A stretch of DNA of 14,171 nt from JAODBQ01 sp038213195 (GCA_038213195.1 JBBQTN010000135.1:1-14171), one strand, 5' to 3'. Counted from the first letter of the stretch, positions 7,099-13,997 are shown. A program made the numbers and translations. The notes: generated from the sequence alone by a model not told the origin.

Positions 7099-7473
7099 GA
7101 CGTTGACCGTGCTGATCACGTCGATGCCGCGCGCGAGCAGCTCGTCCACGTCCTGCCAGCGCTTGGCGTGGCGCAGACCGGGGGCGTTGGTGTGGGCGAG
7201 CTCGTCGACCAGCACGAGCTCCGGAGAACGCGTCAGCACGGCGTCGAGGTCCATGTCCTCGATCTCCGTGCCGCGGTAGGAGACGGTGCGGCGCGGCACC
7301 AGTTCGAGGTCGCCGATCTGCGCCAGGGTGTTCTCGCGCCCGTGGGTCTCGACGAAGCCGACGACGATGTCGCCGCCACGTTCGGCTCGTCGCTGACCCT
7401 CGTTGAGCATCGCGTAGGTCTTGCCGACACCCGGCGCCGCTCCGAGGTAGATGCGGAGGGTGCCGCGGGCCAT
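7096..7473 (-). CDS. kdpD: KdpD, 5' part (N-terminal Walker domain) ending at an in-frame TAG
   Basis: This fragment encodes the first 125 residues of KdpD. It has the Walker A motif GAAPGVGKT (11-19), the Walker B-like ELVLVDELAHTN (85-96), and KRWQDVDELL (104-113). These belong to the cytoplasmic N-terminal domain that binds ATP and tunes signalling. ATG 7473 is chosen because MARGTLRIYLGAAPG aligns with the start of mycobacterial KdpD as I remember it; GTG 7500 adds nine residues (stop-free). Neither has a good ribosome binding site. The gene begins 60 bases (33 with the GTG) after the permease stop, so it is probably in one operon with it. It stops at TAG 7096-7098, and the rest of KdpD continues in the same frame. 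This is either a disrupted gene or one read through. Confidence 0.88.
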   Translation of the reverse strand: MARGTLRIYLGAAPGVGKTYAMLNEGQRRAERGGDIVVGFVETHGRENTLAQIGDLELVPRRTVSYRGTEIEDMDLDAVLTRSPELVLVDELAHTNAPGLRHAKRWQDVDELLARGIDVISTVNV

Positions 7474-7533
7474 CTGCACAGTCTTACCGACCGCCTCCAC
7501 ATCGCGGCTCGATGCGTCGTCCCGTATCGAGGC

Positions 7534-8607
7534 TCAGTGGTGTGGCGCCTGTGGCACCGGCGTTTCGACGAGCAGGGTGTACACCGGGTTGAGGATCGCC
7601 AGGATCCCGTGGTGGACACCGGCCGTGCCCTCGACGCTCATCACCGCGCCGGTGCGGACGCCGGCGACGCTGCGCCGGCCGTAGAACACGACCGTGATCG
7701 CGCCGGTCTCGTCGGCGAGCGTGCACTCGAGGCTCGGCGACCCGCTCCACGCCTGGACGCGCACGGCCTTGACCCGCCCGGCGACCGTGGCGCGCACCCG
7801 TGGCCGCAGGTCGTGGATCGCGGTGCGCGTCGACGGGAGGATGCTGACGTCGACGTCGCGTCCCGCCGGGCGGTGGCGTGCGCCGTTCTCCGCTGCGGGC
7901 GGCGGCGCTGCAGGCTGCTCCGGCTCCACGACGACGGTGTCGTCGCCGAGGTGGTAGGGCACGATCGTCACCGAGCACTGCGGCAGGTGGGCGAGCGCTG
8001 CTGCGATCGGACCCGACGACCGATCGTGCAGCAGGCGGTGCCAGCGCTTGGTGTACTCGCGGCGGGGGATCAGCACCGACACCTCGGTGCGCCCGTCGGC
8101 GGCGAGCTCGGCGGCCATCTCCAGGGTGGCCCGTGGGATGCGCCGGTCAGGGCACTCGATGATGTCGAGCGGGAACCGCGACAGGCCGAGCTGCTGCCAT
8201 GCCTCGATCAGCTGATCGGTCTTCCAGCCGTCGAGGTCGAAGTGGACGGCGCGCAGGTCGTTGGGCAGCAGCGCGCGCGCGTACTGCATCGCCCGTGCGG
8301 CAGCCGCGTCCAGCTCGTCGACGAGCACCACGACCGCGTGCCGCGTGCGCGTCGGCGCCTGCGCGGCGTTGGCGACCTTCTGCACGTCCTGGCGCAGCTC
8401 GACGTCCTCACGTTCGTAGGCCCTGTTCAGCCGCACCAACCCGAACACCATGATCGGCACGAGGAGCATCACCACCCACGCGCCCTCGGTGAACTTGACG
8501 GTCGCAACGATCGCCAGCACGAGCAGCGACAGCACCGCGCCGACCGCGTTGATCACCATCCCGATCTTCCAACCCTCCTCACGCAGCCGCAGGTGGTGCT
8601 TGGTCAT
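7534..8607 (-). CDS. KimA-type permease, 3' part downstream of an in-frame TAG: last membrane segments, USP-like domain and OB-fold
   Basis: From ATG 8607 this 357-residue piece continues the upstream permease in the same frame. Residues 17-60 form the last two membrane segments. Residues 88-220 form the cytosolic universal-stress-like domain of KimA, including KRWHRLLHDRS (187-197) and IVPYH (215-219), both recalled from Bacillus subtilis KimA. A Pro/Ala linker (228-250) follows. Residues 262-347 then look like an OB-fold: RATVAGRVKAV, ECTLADETGAITVVFYGRR, GAVMSVEGTAG, ILNPVYTLL. The B. subtilis protein has no such tail as I recall it. The ATG is the third codon after the TAG and could serve for restarting, though this fragment alone could not form a transporter. 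It ends with TGA, 33-60 bases before kdpD. Confidence 0.82.
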   Translation of the reverse strand: MTKHHLRLREEGWKIGMVINAVGAVLSLLVLAIVATVKFTEGAWVVMLLVPIMVFGLVRLNRAYEREDVELRQDVQKVANAAQAPTRTRHAVVVLVDELDAAAARAMQYARALLPNDLRAVHFDLDGWKTDQLIEAWQQLGLSRFPLDIIECPDRRIPRATLEMAAELAADGRTEVSVLIPRREYTKRWHRLLHDRSSGPIAAALAHLPQCSVTIVPYHLGDDTVVVEPEQPAAPPPAAENGARHRPAGRDVDVSILPSTRTAIHDLRPRVRATVAGRVKAVRVQAWSGSPSLECTLADETGAITVVFYGRRSVAGVRTGAVMSVEGTAGVHHGILAILNPVYTLLVETPVPQAPHH

Positions 8608-8613
8608 CCCCGC

Positions 8614-8616
8614 CTA
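8614..8616 (-). other. In-frame amber codon in the KimA-type permease at a conserved Gln position
   Basis: The minus strand reads ...GVFTSFTLS-TAG-AGMTKHH... in one frame. B. subtilis KimA, recalled from memory, has FTLSQTGM at this point, so TAG stands where Gln (CAG) is expected. It is codon 403 counted from ATG 9822, just before the last two membrane segments. Confidence 0.85.
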
Positions 8617-9822
8617 GGAGAGCGTGAAGCTCGTGAACACACCGATCGCGTAGAGCGGGATCAGCCTGCTGACCTGTCCGCCGGTGGCCAGCAGGGTGAC
8701 GATCGCGGCTCCGGCGAGGAACACGATCCCGTTCGAGAACACCAGCCGGTGGCCGCGCACCATGAACTGACGGGGCATGAAGTTGTCGCCCGCGTGGAAC
8801 GAGGCGAGGCGCGGGAAGTCGGCGAAGCTGGTGTTCGCGGCCAGCACGAGGATCAGCATCGTGCCCGCCTGGAGGAAGTAGAAGAGCAGGTGGCCGACCG
8901 CGGACTCGCCGTAGACGAACTTGCCGACCTGGGAGATCACCGTCGGGGTGCCGCCGTGGTACGGCATCGCGTGCGTCTTGGCGGCCAGGATCGACAGCCC
9001 GAGGAACATCACGCCGAGCAACGAGCCCATGATCACGAGGGTGCTGCGCGCGTTCTTCCACGCCGGCGGGCGGAACGCCGGCACACCGTTCGAGATCGCC
9101 TCGACCCCCGTCACCGCGGCACCGCCGGAGCCGAACGCCTTGAGGATCAGGAACAGCGTCGCACCCATCAGCAGGCCGGTGCCGCTCTTGTTGCCGAGGT
9201 GCTCCATCCCGGTGAGGTTGGTCGGCGATTTCGGCAGGTGGGAGAAGATCGTGCGGTACGCGCCGACGCCGATCAGCAGCACCATGTTGACGATGAAGAA
9301 GTAGGTCGGCACTGCGAAGATCCGCCCCGACTCCTTCGTGCCGCGCAGGTTGCCGTAGGCGATGATCACGACGAACCCGATCGCGATCCAGTGCTTGACC
9401 CCCGCGATCGCCGGGATCGCCGACGCCAGCGCGTCACTGCCGGCGGCCACCGACACGGCGACCGTGAGGACGTAGTCGGTGAGGAGGGCGACGCCCGCGA
9501 CCTGGGCGGGCAGCAGCCCGAAGTTGTCGCGCGTCACGATGTACGCGCCACCCGCCGACGGGTACGCCTTGATCGTCTGGCGATAGGAGAGGATCAGGAA
9601 ACCGAGCACAACGAGCAGCGCCACGGTGATCGGCGTGACGAGCGCGAACACGGCGGCCACACCGAGCCCGCCGACCACGAGCACCCGGAGGATCTCTTCG
9701 GTGGCGTACGCGCACGACGAGAGGTTGTCGGAGGCGAAGACCGCGAGCGCCGTCGGGCGGCCGAGCGTCTCGTGTTGCAGCCGTTCGCTGTGCAGCGGCG
9801 CGCCGAGCAGCTTGCGCTTCAT
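8614..9822 (-). CDS. KimA-type APC-superfamily permease (probable K+/H+ symporter), 5' part ending at an in-frame TAG
   Basis: This piece encodes most of the membrane domain of an APC-superfamily permease. MKRKLLGAPL, FASDNLSSCAYATEEIL, SYRQTIKAYPSAGGAYIV, FGSGGAAVTGVEAISNGVPAF and LVLAANTSFADFPRLA match B. subtilis KimA (YdaO), a high-affinity potassium importer, as I recall it. About ten hydrophobic segments are visible, and the last two follow the TAG. ATG 9822 is chosen because it aligns with the KimA N-terminus. In-frame GTG codons at 9849, 9933, 9954 and 10062 would add a Pro-rich extension; third-position GC drops upstream of about 9954, so the longest form is unlikely. Its place before kdpDE supports potassium transport. 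Without read-through it lacks two membrane segments and should be inactive. Mycobacterial relatives are annotated only as membrane proteins or amino acid permeases. Confidence 0.85.
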   Translation of the reverse strand: MKRKLLGAPLHSERLQHETLGRPTALAVFASDNLSSCAYATEEILRVLVVGGLGVAAVFALVTPITVALLVVLGFLILSYRQTIKAYPSAGGAYIVTRDNFGLLPAQVAGVALLTDYVLTVAVSVAAGSDALASAIPAIAGVKHWIAIGFVVIIAYGNLRGTKESGRIFAVPTYFFIVNMVLLIGVGAYRTIFSHLPKSPTNLTGMEHLGNKSGTGLLMGATLFLILKAFGSGGAAVTGVEAISNGVPAFRPPAWKNARSTLVIMGSLLGVMFLGLSILAAKTHAMPYHGGTPTVISQVGKFVYGESAVGHLLFYFLQAGTMLILVLAANTSFADFPRLASFHAGDNFMPRQFMVRGHRLVFSNGIVFLAGAAIVTLLATGGQVSRLIPLYAIGVFTSFTLS

Positions 9823-10007
9823 CCGGTAGCCGAGGGGCTCGGCCAGCACGGGTGCTGCAGGGCTGCCGCTCAGCGTGCGAGGCCCCGGCCCAGGCGGAGA
9901 CGCCGGCGTCGACGGGGTCTTGGTCGGCTGCACAGATGGTCGAACGTCGAGCACCTTGCGATTCAAGTCCGGGTGCCGCTGCGGATGTGGCGGGCGCTCA
10001 TCAGATT

Positions 10008-10048
10008 CCGTCAAGACGTCGAGGCTCGGCGCTAAGAGCCCGTCAAGA
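10008..10048. repeat. Two 9-bp direct repeats (CCGTCAAGA) 32 bp apart upstream of the permease
   Basis: CCGTCAAGA occurs at 10008-10016 and 10040-10048, a period of 32 bases, close to three helical turns. Read towards the permease it is TCTTGACGG and includes a -35-like TTGACG. OmpR-family regulators such as KdpE bind direct repeats, so this could be an operator. The repeats are short and chance cannot be excluded. Confidence 0.35.
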
Positions 10049-10147
10049 GGCCGAGATCTCACGCCGACATCTTGTGGGCGGGGCGCGCGAGCGGGTTGGC
10101 GCGGCGGCGTGTCGGCGCGGCCAGGGATCAGCTCCCGCGGCCTGCAC

Positions 10148-10153
10148 TAGGTT
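10148..10153 (+). promoter_or_regulatory. Putative -10 element (TAGGTT) of the serine hydrolase operon, leaderless spacing
   Basis: TAGGTT fits TAnnnT and ends 8 bases before ATG 10162 (5 before GTG 10159). No Shine-Dalgarno sequence is present, and no clear -35 is seen. The spacing matches that upstream of mcl and mcd. Confidence 0.35.
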
Positions 10154-10161
10154 CGGCGGTG

Positions 10162-11199
10162 ATGACGACTGCGCACGATGGACGGGTCGCCGCCGCCCGC
10201 GGGGCGGTCGAGCACGACCTCGAGCAGATTGGCGACGTGCTGTTCGACGCGAACGCGGCGCACGGCGTCTCGCTGGCACTGGTGGTGATGCGGCGCGGGG
10301 CGGTGGTGTTCGAGCGCTACGGGCTCCAGCCGGCCACCCCGTTCGGGCCGGGCGGTCCTGTCGACGCGGCCACGAGGTTGATCTCGTGGAGCATGGCCAA
10401 GAGCATCGTCCACGCGTGCGTCGGCATCCTCGTCGGCGACGGGCGGTTGCACCTCGACGCGCCCGCGCCCGTCGCCCGGTGGCCAGGGACGGACAAGCAG
10501 CGGATCACGCTCGAAGACCTGCTCGAGATGCGGTCCGGGCTGGAGTTCGTCGAGGATTACGTCGACGATGCGGTCAGCCACTGCCTCGAGATGCTGTTCG
10601 GCGCGGGCCGCAGTGACGTCGCCGCGTACGCCGCAGCGCTGCCGCTGGTGCACGAACCCGGCACCGTGTGGAACTACTCGAGCGGCACGACCAACATCAT
10701 CTGCCGCATCATCGGCGACGCGCTCGGCGACACCGCAGGCGCCGGACACGAACGGATGTCTGCGTTCCTGCACGACCGACTGTTCGCGCCGGTGGGCATG
10801 GCCTCGGCGCAGCCGACGTTCGACGCTGCCGGAACCTTCGTCGGCTCGTCGTACGTGGACGCCTGCGCCCGCGACTTCGCCCGCTTCGGCGAGCTGTACC
10901 GCAACGACGGTGTCGCCGCCGGCGGCACGCGGGTGCTTCCCGCCGGCTGGCTCGACCATGCGCGCACGTTCGTCGCCCACGACCCCGACGGTGAGTTCGA
11001 CTACGGGCGCCACTGGTGGTTGTGGCCGGACCTGCCGGGCGCTGTCGCCTGCCACGGCTACGAAGGGCAGTACACGGTGGTCGTCCCGGACAGGGAGCTC
11101 GTCGTCGTCCACCTCGGCAAGAGCCCGGTCGAACGACGCGCTCCGCTGCTCGCAGCGCTCCGCGCGCTGATCGTCGCGTTCCCGGTGACGCGCCCGTGA
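10162..11199 (+). CDS. Serine hydrolase, beta-lactamase/class C penicillin-binding-like fold, 345 aa
   Basis: This is a serine hydrolase of the beta-lactamase family (PF00144 type), which includes class C beta-lactamases, DD-peptidases, esterases and 6-aminohexanoate-dimer hydrolases. The nucleophile motif is S77-M-A-K80 in SWSMAKS. The general-base tyrosine is Y172 in WNYSSG. The third motif, KTG in classical enzymes, is H298-G299 in CHGYEGQ, as in esterase-like members. No signal peptide or membrane segment is visible, so it is probably cytosolic, which argues against a cell-wall or antibiotic-resistance role. The ATG 10162 start is supported by TAGGTT 8 bases upstream; GTG 10159 is an alternative. 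Its TGA overlaps the next gene start as GTGA. Its partner suggests hydrolysis of an amide or ester of a proline-like or D-amino acid compound, but that is inference. Confidence 0.88.
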   Translation: MTTAHDGRVAAARGAVEHDLEQIGDVLFDANAAHGVSLALVVMRRGAVVFERYGLQPATPFGPGGPVDAATRLISWSMAKSIVHACVGILVGDGRLHLDAPAPVARWPGTDKQRITLEDLLEMRSGLEFVEDYVDDAVSHCLEMLFGAGRSDVAAYAAALPLVHEPGTVWNYSSGTTNIICRIIGDALGDTAGAGHERMSAFLHDRLFAPVGMASAQPTFDAAGTFVGSSYVDACARDFARFGELYRNDGVAAGGTRVLPAGWLDHARTFVAHDPDGEFDYGRHWWLWPDLPGAVACHGYEGQYTVVVPDRELVVVHLGKSPVERRAPLLAALRALIVAFPVTRP

Positions 11200-12248
11200 G
11201 CGCTGCAGGCCACGGCGCAACGTCCGCGATCACCGGACCGATCACGACGGTCGACTACCACACCGCCGGCGAGCCGTTCCGCATCGTCACGGGCGGCGTC
11301 GAACCACCCGACGGGACGACGATGCTCGACCGCCGCGCGACCGCGATGGCAGAGCTCGACGACGTGCGCGCGTTCCTGATCAACGAGCCACGCGGTCACG
11401 CGGACATGTACGGCTGCTTCGTGACGCCCGCCGACGACGACGGCGCGGCGTTCGGACTGGTCTTCTTCCACAAGGACGGGTTCTCGACTGCCTGCGGCCA
11501 CGGTGCGATCGCCGCCGTCACGTGGGCGTTGGAGACCGGGCTCGTCCCGACCGTCGCGCCGATGACGCGCCTGCACATCGACGTGCCCTCCGGACGGCTC
11601 GCCATCGAGGCCGACATCGACGGCGCAGGACGCGTCGGCGAGGTCCGGTTCACGAACGTGCCGTCCTGGGTCGCGGCGACGGGCATCCACGTCGACGTCG
11701 TCGGGCGGTGGTGGACGGTGGACGTCAGCTTCGGCGGGGCGTTCTACGCCAGTGCGCGGGCGGCCGACGGGGGGATGGCCGTGACGGCCGGCGACCTCGA
11801 CGAGCTGACCGCAGTCGGCCGGGCGATCAGGCGGGCGCTGGACAAGCACCGCGCCGTCCGTCACCCCGACGACGAGCGGTTGTCGGGCTGTTACGGGACG
11901 ATCTGGTGGGAGGACGAGCTGCCCGGGTCGGACGCGCAGGAGCGTGTCCGCCAGCGCAATGTGACGGTGTTCGCCGACGGCGAGGTCGACCGCTCGCCGT
12001 GCGGCAGCGGCACGTCGGCGCGTCTCGCACTCCTCCACCACCACGGCCTGCTGGGCACCGGCGAGCTGCTCCGCCACGAGGGCATCGTGCGCACAGCCTT
12101 CAACGCCAGGGTGCTGGGCGTCGTCGCCGGTCCGGCCGGGCACCCGGCGGTCGTGACGCAGGTCGGCGGGCGCGCCCATCGCACCGGGAGCCACGAGTTC
12201 ACGCTCGACCCGCGCGATGAGATCGGGCTCGGTTTCCAGCTCCGCTGA
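11196..12248 (+). CDS. Proline racemase-family enzyme (proline racemase / 4-hydroxyproline 2-epimerase), 350 aa
   Basis: This PLP-independent enzyme inverts or modifies the alpha carbon of proline or hydroxyproline with two catalytic cysteines. Both are present: C100 in STACGHGA and C269 in DRSPCGSGTSA. The trans-3-hydroxyproline dehydratase branch has threonine at the second site, so racemase or 4-hydroxyproline 2-epimerase chemistry is favoured. The opening TVDYHTAGEPFRIV and INEPRGHADMYGCF are typical of the family. The residue before C100 is alanine, where many members have methionine. The GTG start at 11196 overlaps the preceding TGA by 4 bases (GTGA), so translation is coupled to the serine hydrolase. 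The TGA at 12248 is followed by a hairpin. Nothing else of proline catabolism is visible in the window. Confidence 0.9.
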   Translation: MSAAGHGATSAITGPITTVDYHTAGEPFRIVTGGVEPPDGTTMLDRRATAMAELDDVRAFLINEPRGHADMYGCFVTPADDDGAAFGLVFFHKDGFSTACGHGAIAAVTWALETGLVPTVAPMTRLHIDVPSGRLAIEADIDGAGRVGEVRFTNVPSWVAATGIHVDVVGRWWTVDVSFGGAFYASARAADGGMAVTAGDLDELTAVGRAIRRALDKHRAVRHPDDERLSGCYGTIWWEDELPGSDAQERVRQRNVTVFADGEVDRSPCGSGTSARLALLHHHGLLGTGELLRHEGIVRTAFNARVLGVVAGPAGHPAVVTQVGGRAHRTGSHEFTLDPRDEIGLGFQLR

Positions 12249-12312
12249 GGGACTGCGTGCCGTCGCGCCGTTCGGCGGACCATGTGGGTTGCGGCGTGTG
12301 CGCGACGGGTGA

Positions 12313-12331
12313 AGGAGCCACTGTGGCTCCT
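12313..12331 (+). terminator. Hairpin downstream of the serine hydrolase-racemase operon
   Basis: AGGAGCCA (12313-12320) and TGGCTCCT (12324-12331) form a perfect 8-bp stem with a CTG loop, 65 bases after the racemase stop and 31 bases before the next likely start. No T run follows. It would lie inside the coding region if the next gene began at ATG 12282, which is one reason to reject that start. Confidence 0.55.
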
Positions 12332-12362
12332 GCGACCTGGACCGTTCGACTATCAATGTGGG

Positions 12363-13997
12363 GTGGAAGCCAGGCCGGACCACCTCCCCACCGGGGAGCT
12401 GCCCGTGGTGCGGCCCGACGACACCGGCGGCCCCCCGCGTCCGCGGAGGTTCCGGCCGGCGCGGATCACCCTGAAGGTCGCGCTCGCGGTGCTCGTCGTG
12501 TACTTCGGCGCCACCCTGGTGATCCCGGGTGTGCGCAAGTCGACCCGGGAGCTGAGCAGCGTCAACCCGATCCTGATCGGGCTCGGCTTCGGGCTGGAGA
12601 TCACTGCGCTGTATGCGTACTCGCTGTTGACCCGCGCGGCGCTCGGCGAATCGGGGGTGCTGATGTCGACCGGGCGGTTGTTCCGCGTGCAGATGAGCAC
12701 GAAGGCCTTGTCGAGCATCGTGCCGGGAGGCAGCGCGGCGAGCTCGGCGCTCGGCTACCGGCTGATGACGATGTCGGGCGTTCCCGGGCCAGACGCCGGC
12801 TTCGCCCTCGCCACCGCAGGACTCGGCTCGGCGGTCGTGCTCAACCTGCTGTTCTGGCTGGCGCTGGTGGTGTCGATCCCGATCCGCGGGGTCAGCGCCG
12901 GATACGCCGCATCAGCGGTCGCCGGGATCATCCTCATGGGCGCGGTCGGCGCGCTGATCTACGGGCTGCTCGAGGGTCAGAGCCGCTCCGAGCGGGTGTT
13001 CCGATGGGGCGCGCGAAAGCTGCACGTCGACGAGGATCGCGCCGCGGCCGCGATCCGCCACATCGGCGGACGGCTCGAGGACCTCGCCTCGGACCGGCAG
13101 CTGCTCGGGCGGGTGATCGGCTGGGCGGCGGCGAACTGGCTGCTGGACGCGGCGGCGTTGTGGGTGTTCCTGCGCGCGTTCGGCACCGCGCCCGACGTCG
13201 ACGCCTTGCTCGTTGCCTTCGGCCTCGTCAACGTCGCCGCGGTGGTCCCGATCCTGCCCGGCGGTCTCGGCACGATCGACCTCGGGCTGCCGATCGCCCT
13301 GGTCGGCTTCGGTGTCACCCGCGCGACCGCCGTCCTCGGCGTCGGCACCTACCGCCTCGCCCAGTTCTTCTTCCCGATCCTCCTCGGCGGGGTGATGTAC
13401 CTCAGCCTGCGCGTCGGACCGTGGAGCATCCACCGCCGTGAACGGCTGAAGCGCCTGCGCGATCTCGCCGCCGAACAAGACGCGCACGGCGAGAGCGCGC
13501 TCGACTTCGCCGCCCGGTTCGCGCGCAGGACGAGGGCCACTGAGGTCCCCGACGGGGCCGACGATCCGACCGACGAGATGGACGCCGCCGACGACCCGAC
13601 CCCGACCGCCGCCGCCGCCGGTGCAGCCGACCTCCTCACCCCCCGAGACGGTCCCTCGGCCAGGACGGATCCCGAGCGCCGATCCGGTGTTCCGGCTGCA
13701 TCGTCGGGAGGCGCGACGCCGTCGGCCCCGCCGAGACCGCACCTGGCGCCGGTGTCGACGAGCGCGCCGGCGGGCGAGGTGATGCTCTCGCCCGACGCGA
13801 TGACCGCGTCGACGCCGATGCGGTCCGGTTCGTCCGCGGACCCGTCAGGTCCGGAGGAACGTCCGCCGCGACGTGCCCGGTCGCCCGTCGGCTGGCAGGA
13901 CGCCGATCCGACCCCGTCCGCCTCCCCGGCCCCGCCCGCGTCCCCGTCCGCATCGCCGGCCCAGGTGCTCCCCCCGCCCGCTGCACCCGACGCCTGA
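12363..13997 (+). CDS. YbhN/UPF0104-type membrane protein (LPG-synthase transmembrane family) with long disordered C-terminal tail, 544 aa
   Basis: This is an integral membrane protein of the PF03706 type, related to the flippase part of lysylphosphatidylglycerol synthase and to AglD/YbhN proteins. About seven to eight membrane segments lie between residues 35 and 350. Family landmarks are STKALSSIVPGGSAASSALGYRLM, a central LLDAAALWVFLRAF segment, and VVPILPGGLGTIDLGL followed by YRLAQFFFPILLGG. No catalytic LPG-synthase domain follows. Instead residues of about 352-544 are a hydrophilic tail rich in Pro, Ala, Ser and Asp, ending in a Pro/Ser/Ala low-complexity stretch, probably cytoplasmic and disordered. 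The start is uncertain: GTG 12363 is preferred because it follows the terminator-like hairpin and a weak -10-like TATCAA; ATG 12282 would add 27 residues of unlikely composition. A role in lipid or lipid-linked precursor movement is inferred from the family. Confidence 0.8.
   Translation: MEARPDHLPTGELPVVRPDDTGGPPRPRRFRPARITLKVALAVLVVYFGATLVIPGVRKSTRELSSVNPILIGLGFGLEITALYAYSLLTRAALGESGVLMSTGRLFRVQMSTKALSSIVPGGSAASSALGYRLMTMSGVPGPDAGFALATAGLGSAVVLNLLFWLALVVSIPIRGVSAGYAASAVAGIILMGAVGALIYGLLEGQSRSERVFRWGARKLHVDEDRAAAAIRHIGGRLEDLASDRQLLGRVIGWAAANWLLDAAALWVFLRAFGTAPDVDALLVAFGLVNVAAVVPILPGGLGTIDLGLPIALVGFGVTRATAVLGVGTYRLAQFFFPILLGGVMYLSLRVGPWSIHRRERLKRLRDLAAEQDAHGESALDFAARFARRTRATEVPDGADDPTDEMDAADDPTPTAAAAGAADLLTPRDGPSARTDPERRSGVPAASSGGATPSAPPRPHLAPVSTSAPAGEVMLSPDAMTASTPMRSGSSADPSGPEERPPRRARSPVGWQDADPTPSASPAPPASPSASPAQVLPPPAAPDA

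Larger units (their letters stand above)
9823..10161. other. Divergent intergenic region between the permease and the serine hydrolase
   Basis: The part from 9823 to about 9954 may still code for an N-terminal extension of the permease, since it is open and fairly high in third-position GC. From about 9955 to 10161 codon-position bias is weak and the region is probably regulatory. It contains two copies of CCGTCAAGA (10008-10016 and 10040-10048) and a -10-like TAGGTT for the serine hydrolase. I see no match to the c-di-AMP riboswitch core that precedes kimA in Bacillus. Confidence 0.5.

Noticed and set aside
7096..7500. Frameshift as the cause of the split kdpD
   Set aside because: The upstream and downstream parts are in exactly the same frame, with no missing residues around the TAG.
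7096..8616. Pyrrolysine or selenocysteine as the meaning of the in-frame stops
   Set aside because: The codons are TAG, not TGA. The positions match a conserved Gln in proteins not known to use pyrrolysine, and no pyl genes are in view.
5602..10035. A 1477-codon open frame on the plus strand, opposite kdpD and the permease
   Set aside because: It is antisense to well-supported genes. Its translation is rich in Arg, Asp, Gly, His and Val with no domain, as expected from mirror-image frames in GC-rich DNA.
9955..10062. Permease start at GTG 10062
   Set aside because: Third-position GC falls to an apparently non-coding level here, and the KimA alignment begins near 9822. It cannot be excluded completely.
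9823..10161. c-di-AMP (ydaO) riboswitch upstream of the KimA-type permease
   Set aside because: It is expected by analogy with Bacillus, but I see no conserved core motifs in this region. A covariance-model search would be decisive.
12282..12362. 27-residue N-terminal extension of the YbhN-type protein from ATG 12282
   Set aside because: It would place a terminator-like hairpin inside the gene, and the encoded residues do not resemble the family N-terminus.
11058..12383. A 441-codon minus-strand frame over the racemase gene
   Set aside because: It is antisense to a family member with both catalytic cysteines; it has no recognisable features of its own.
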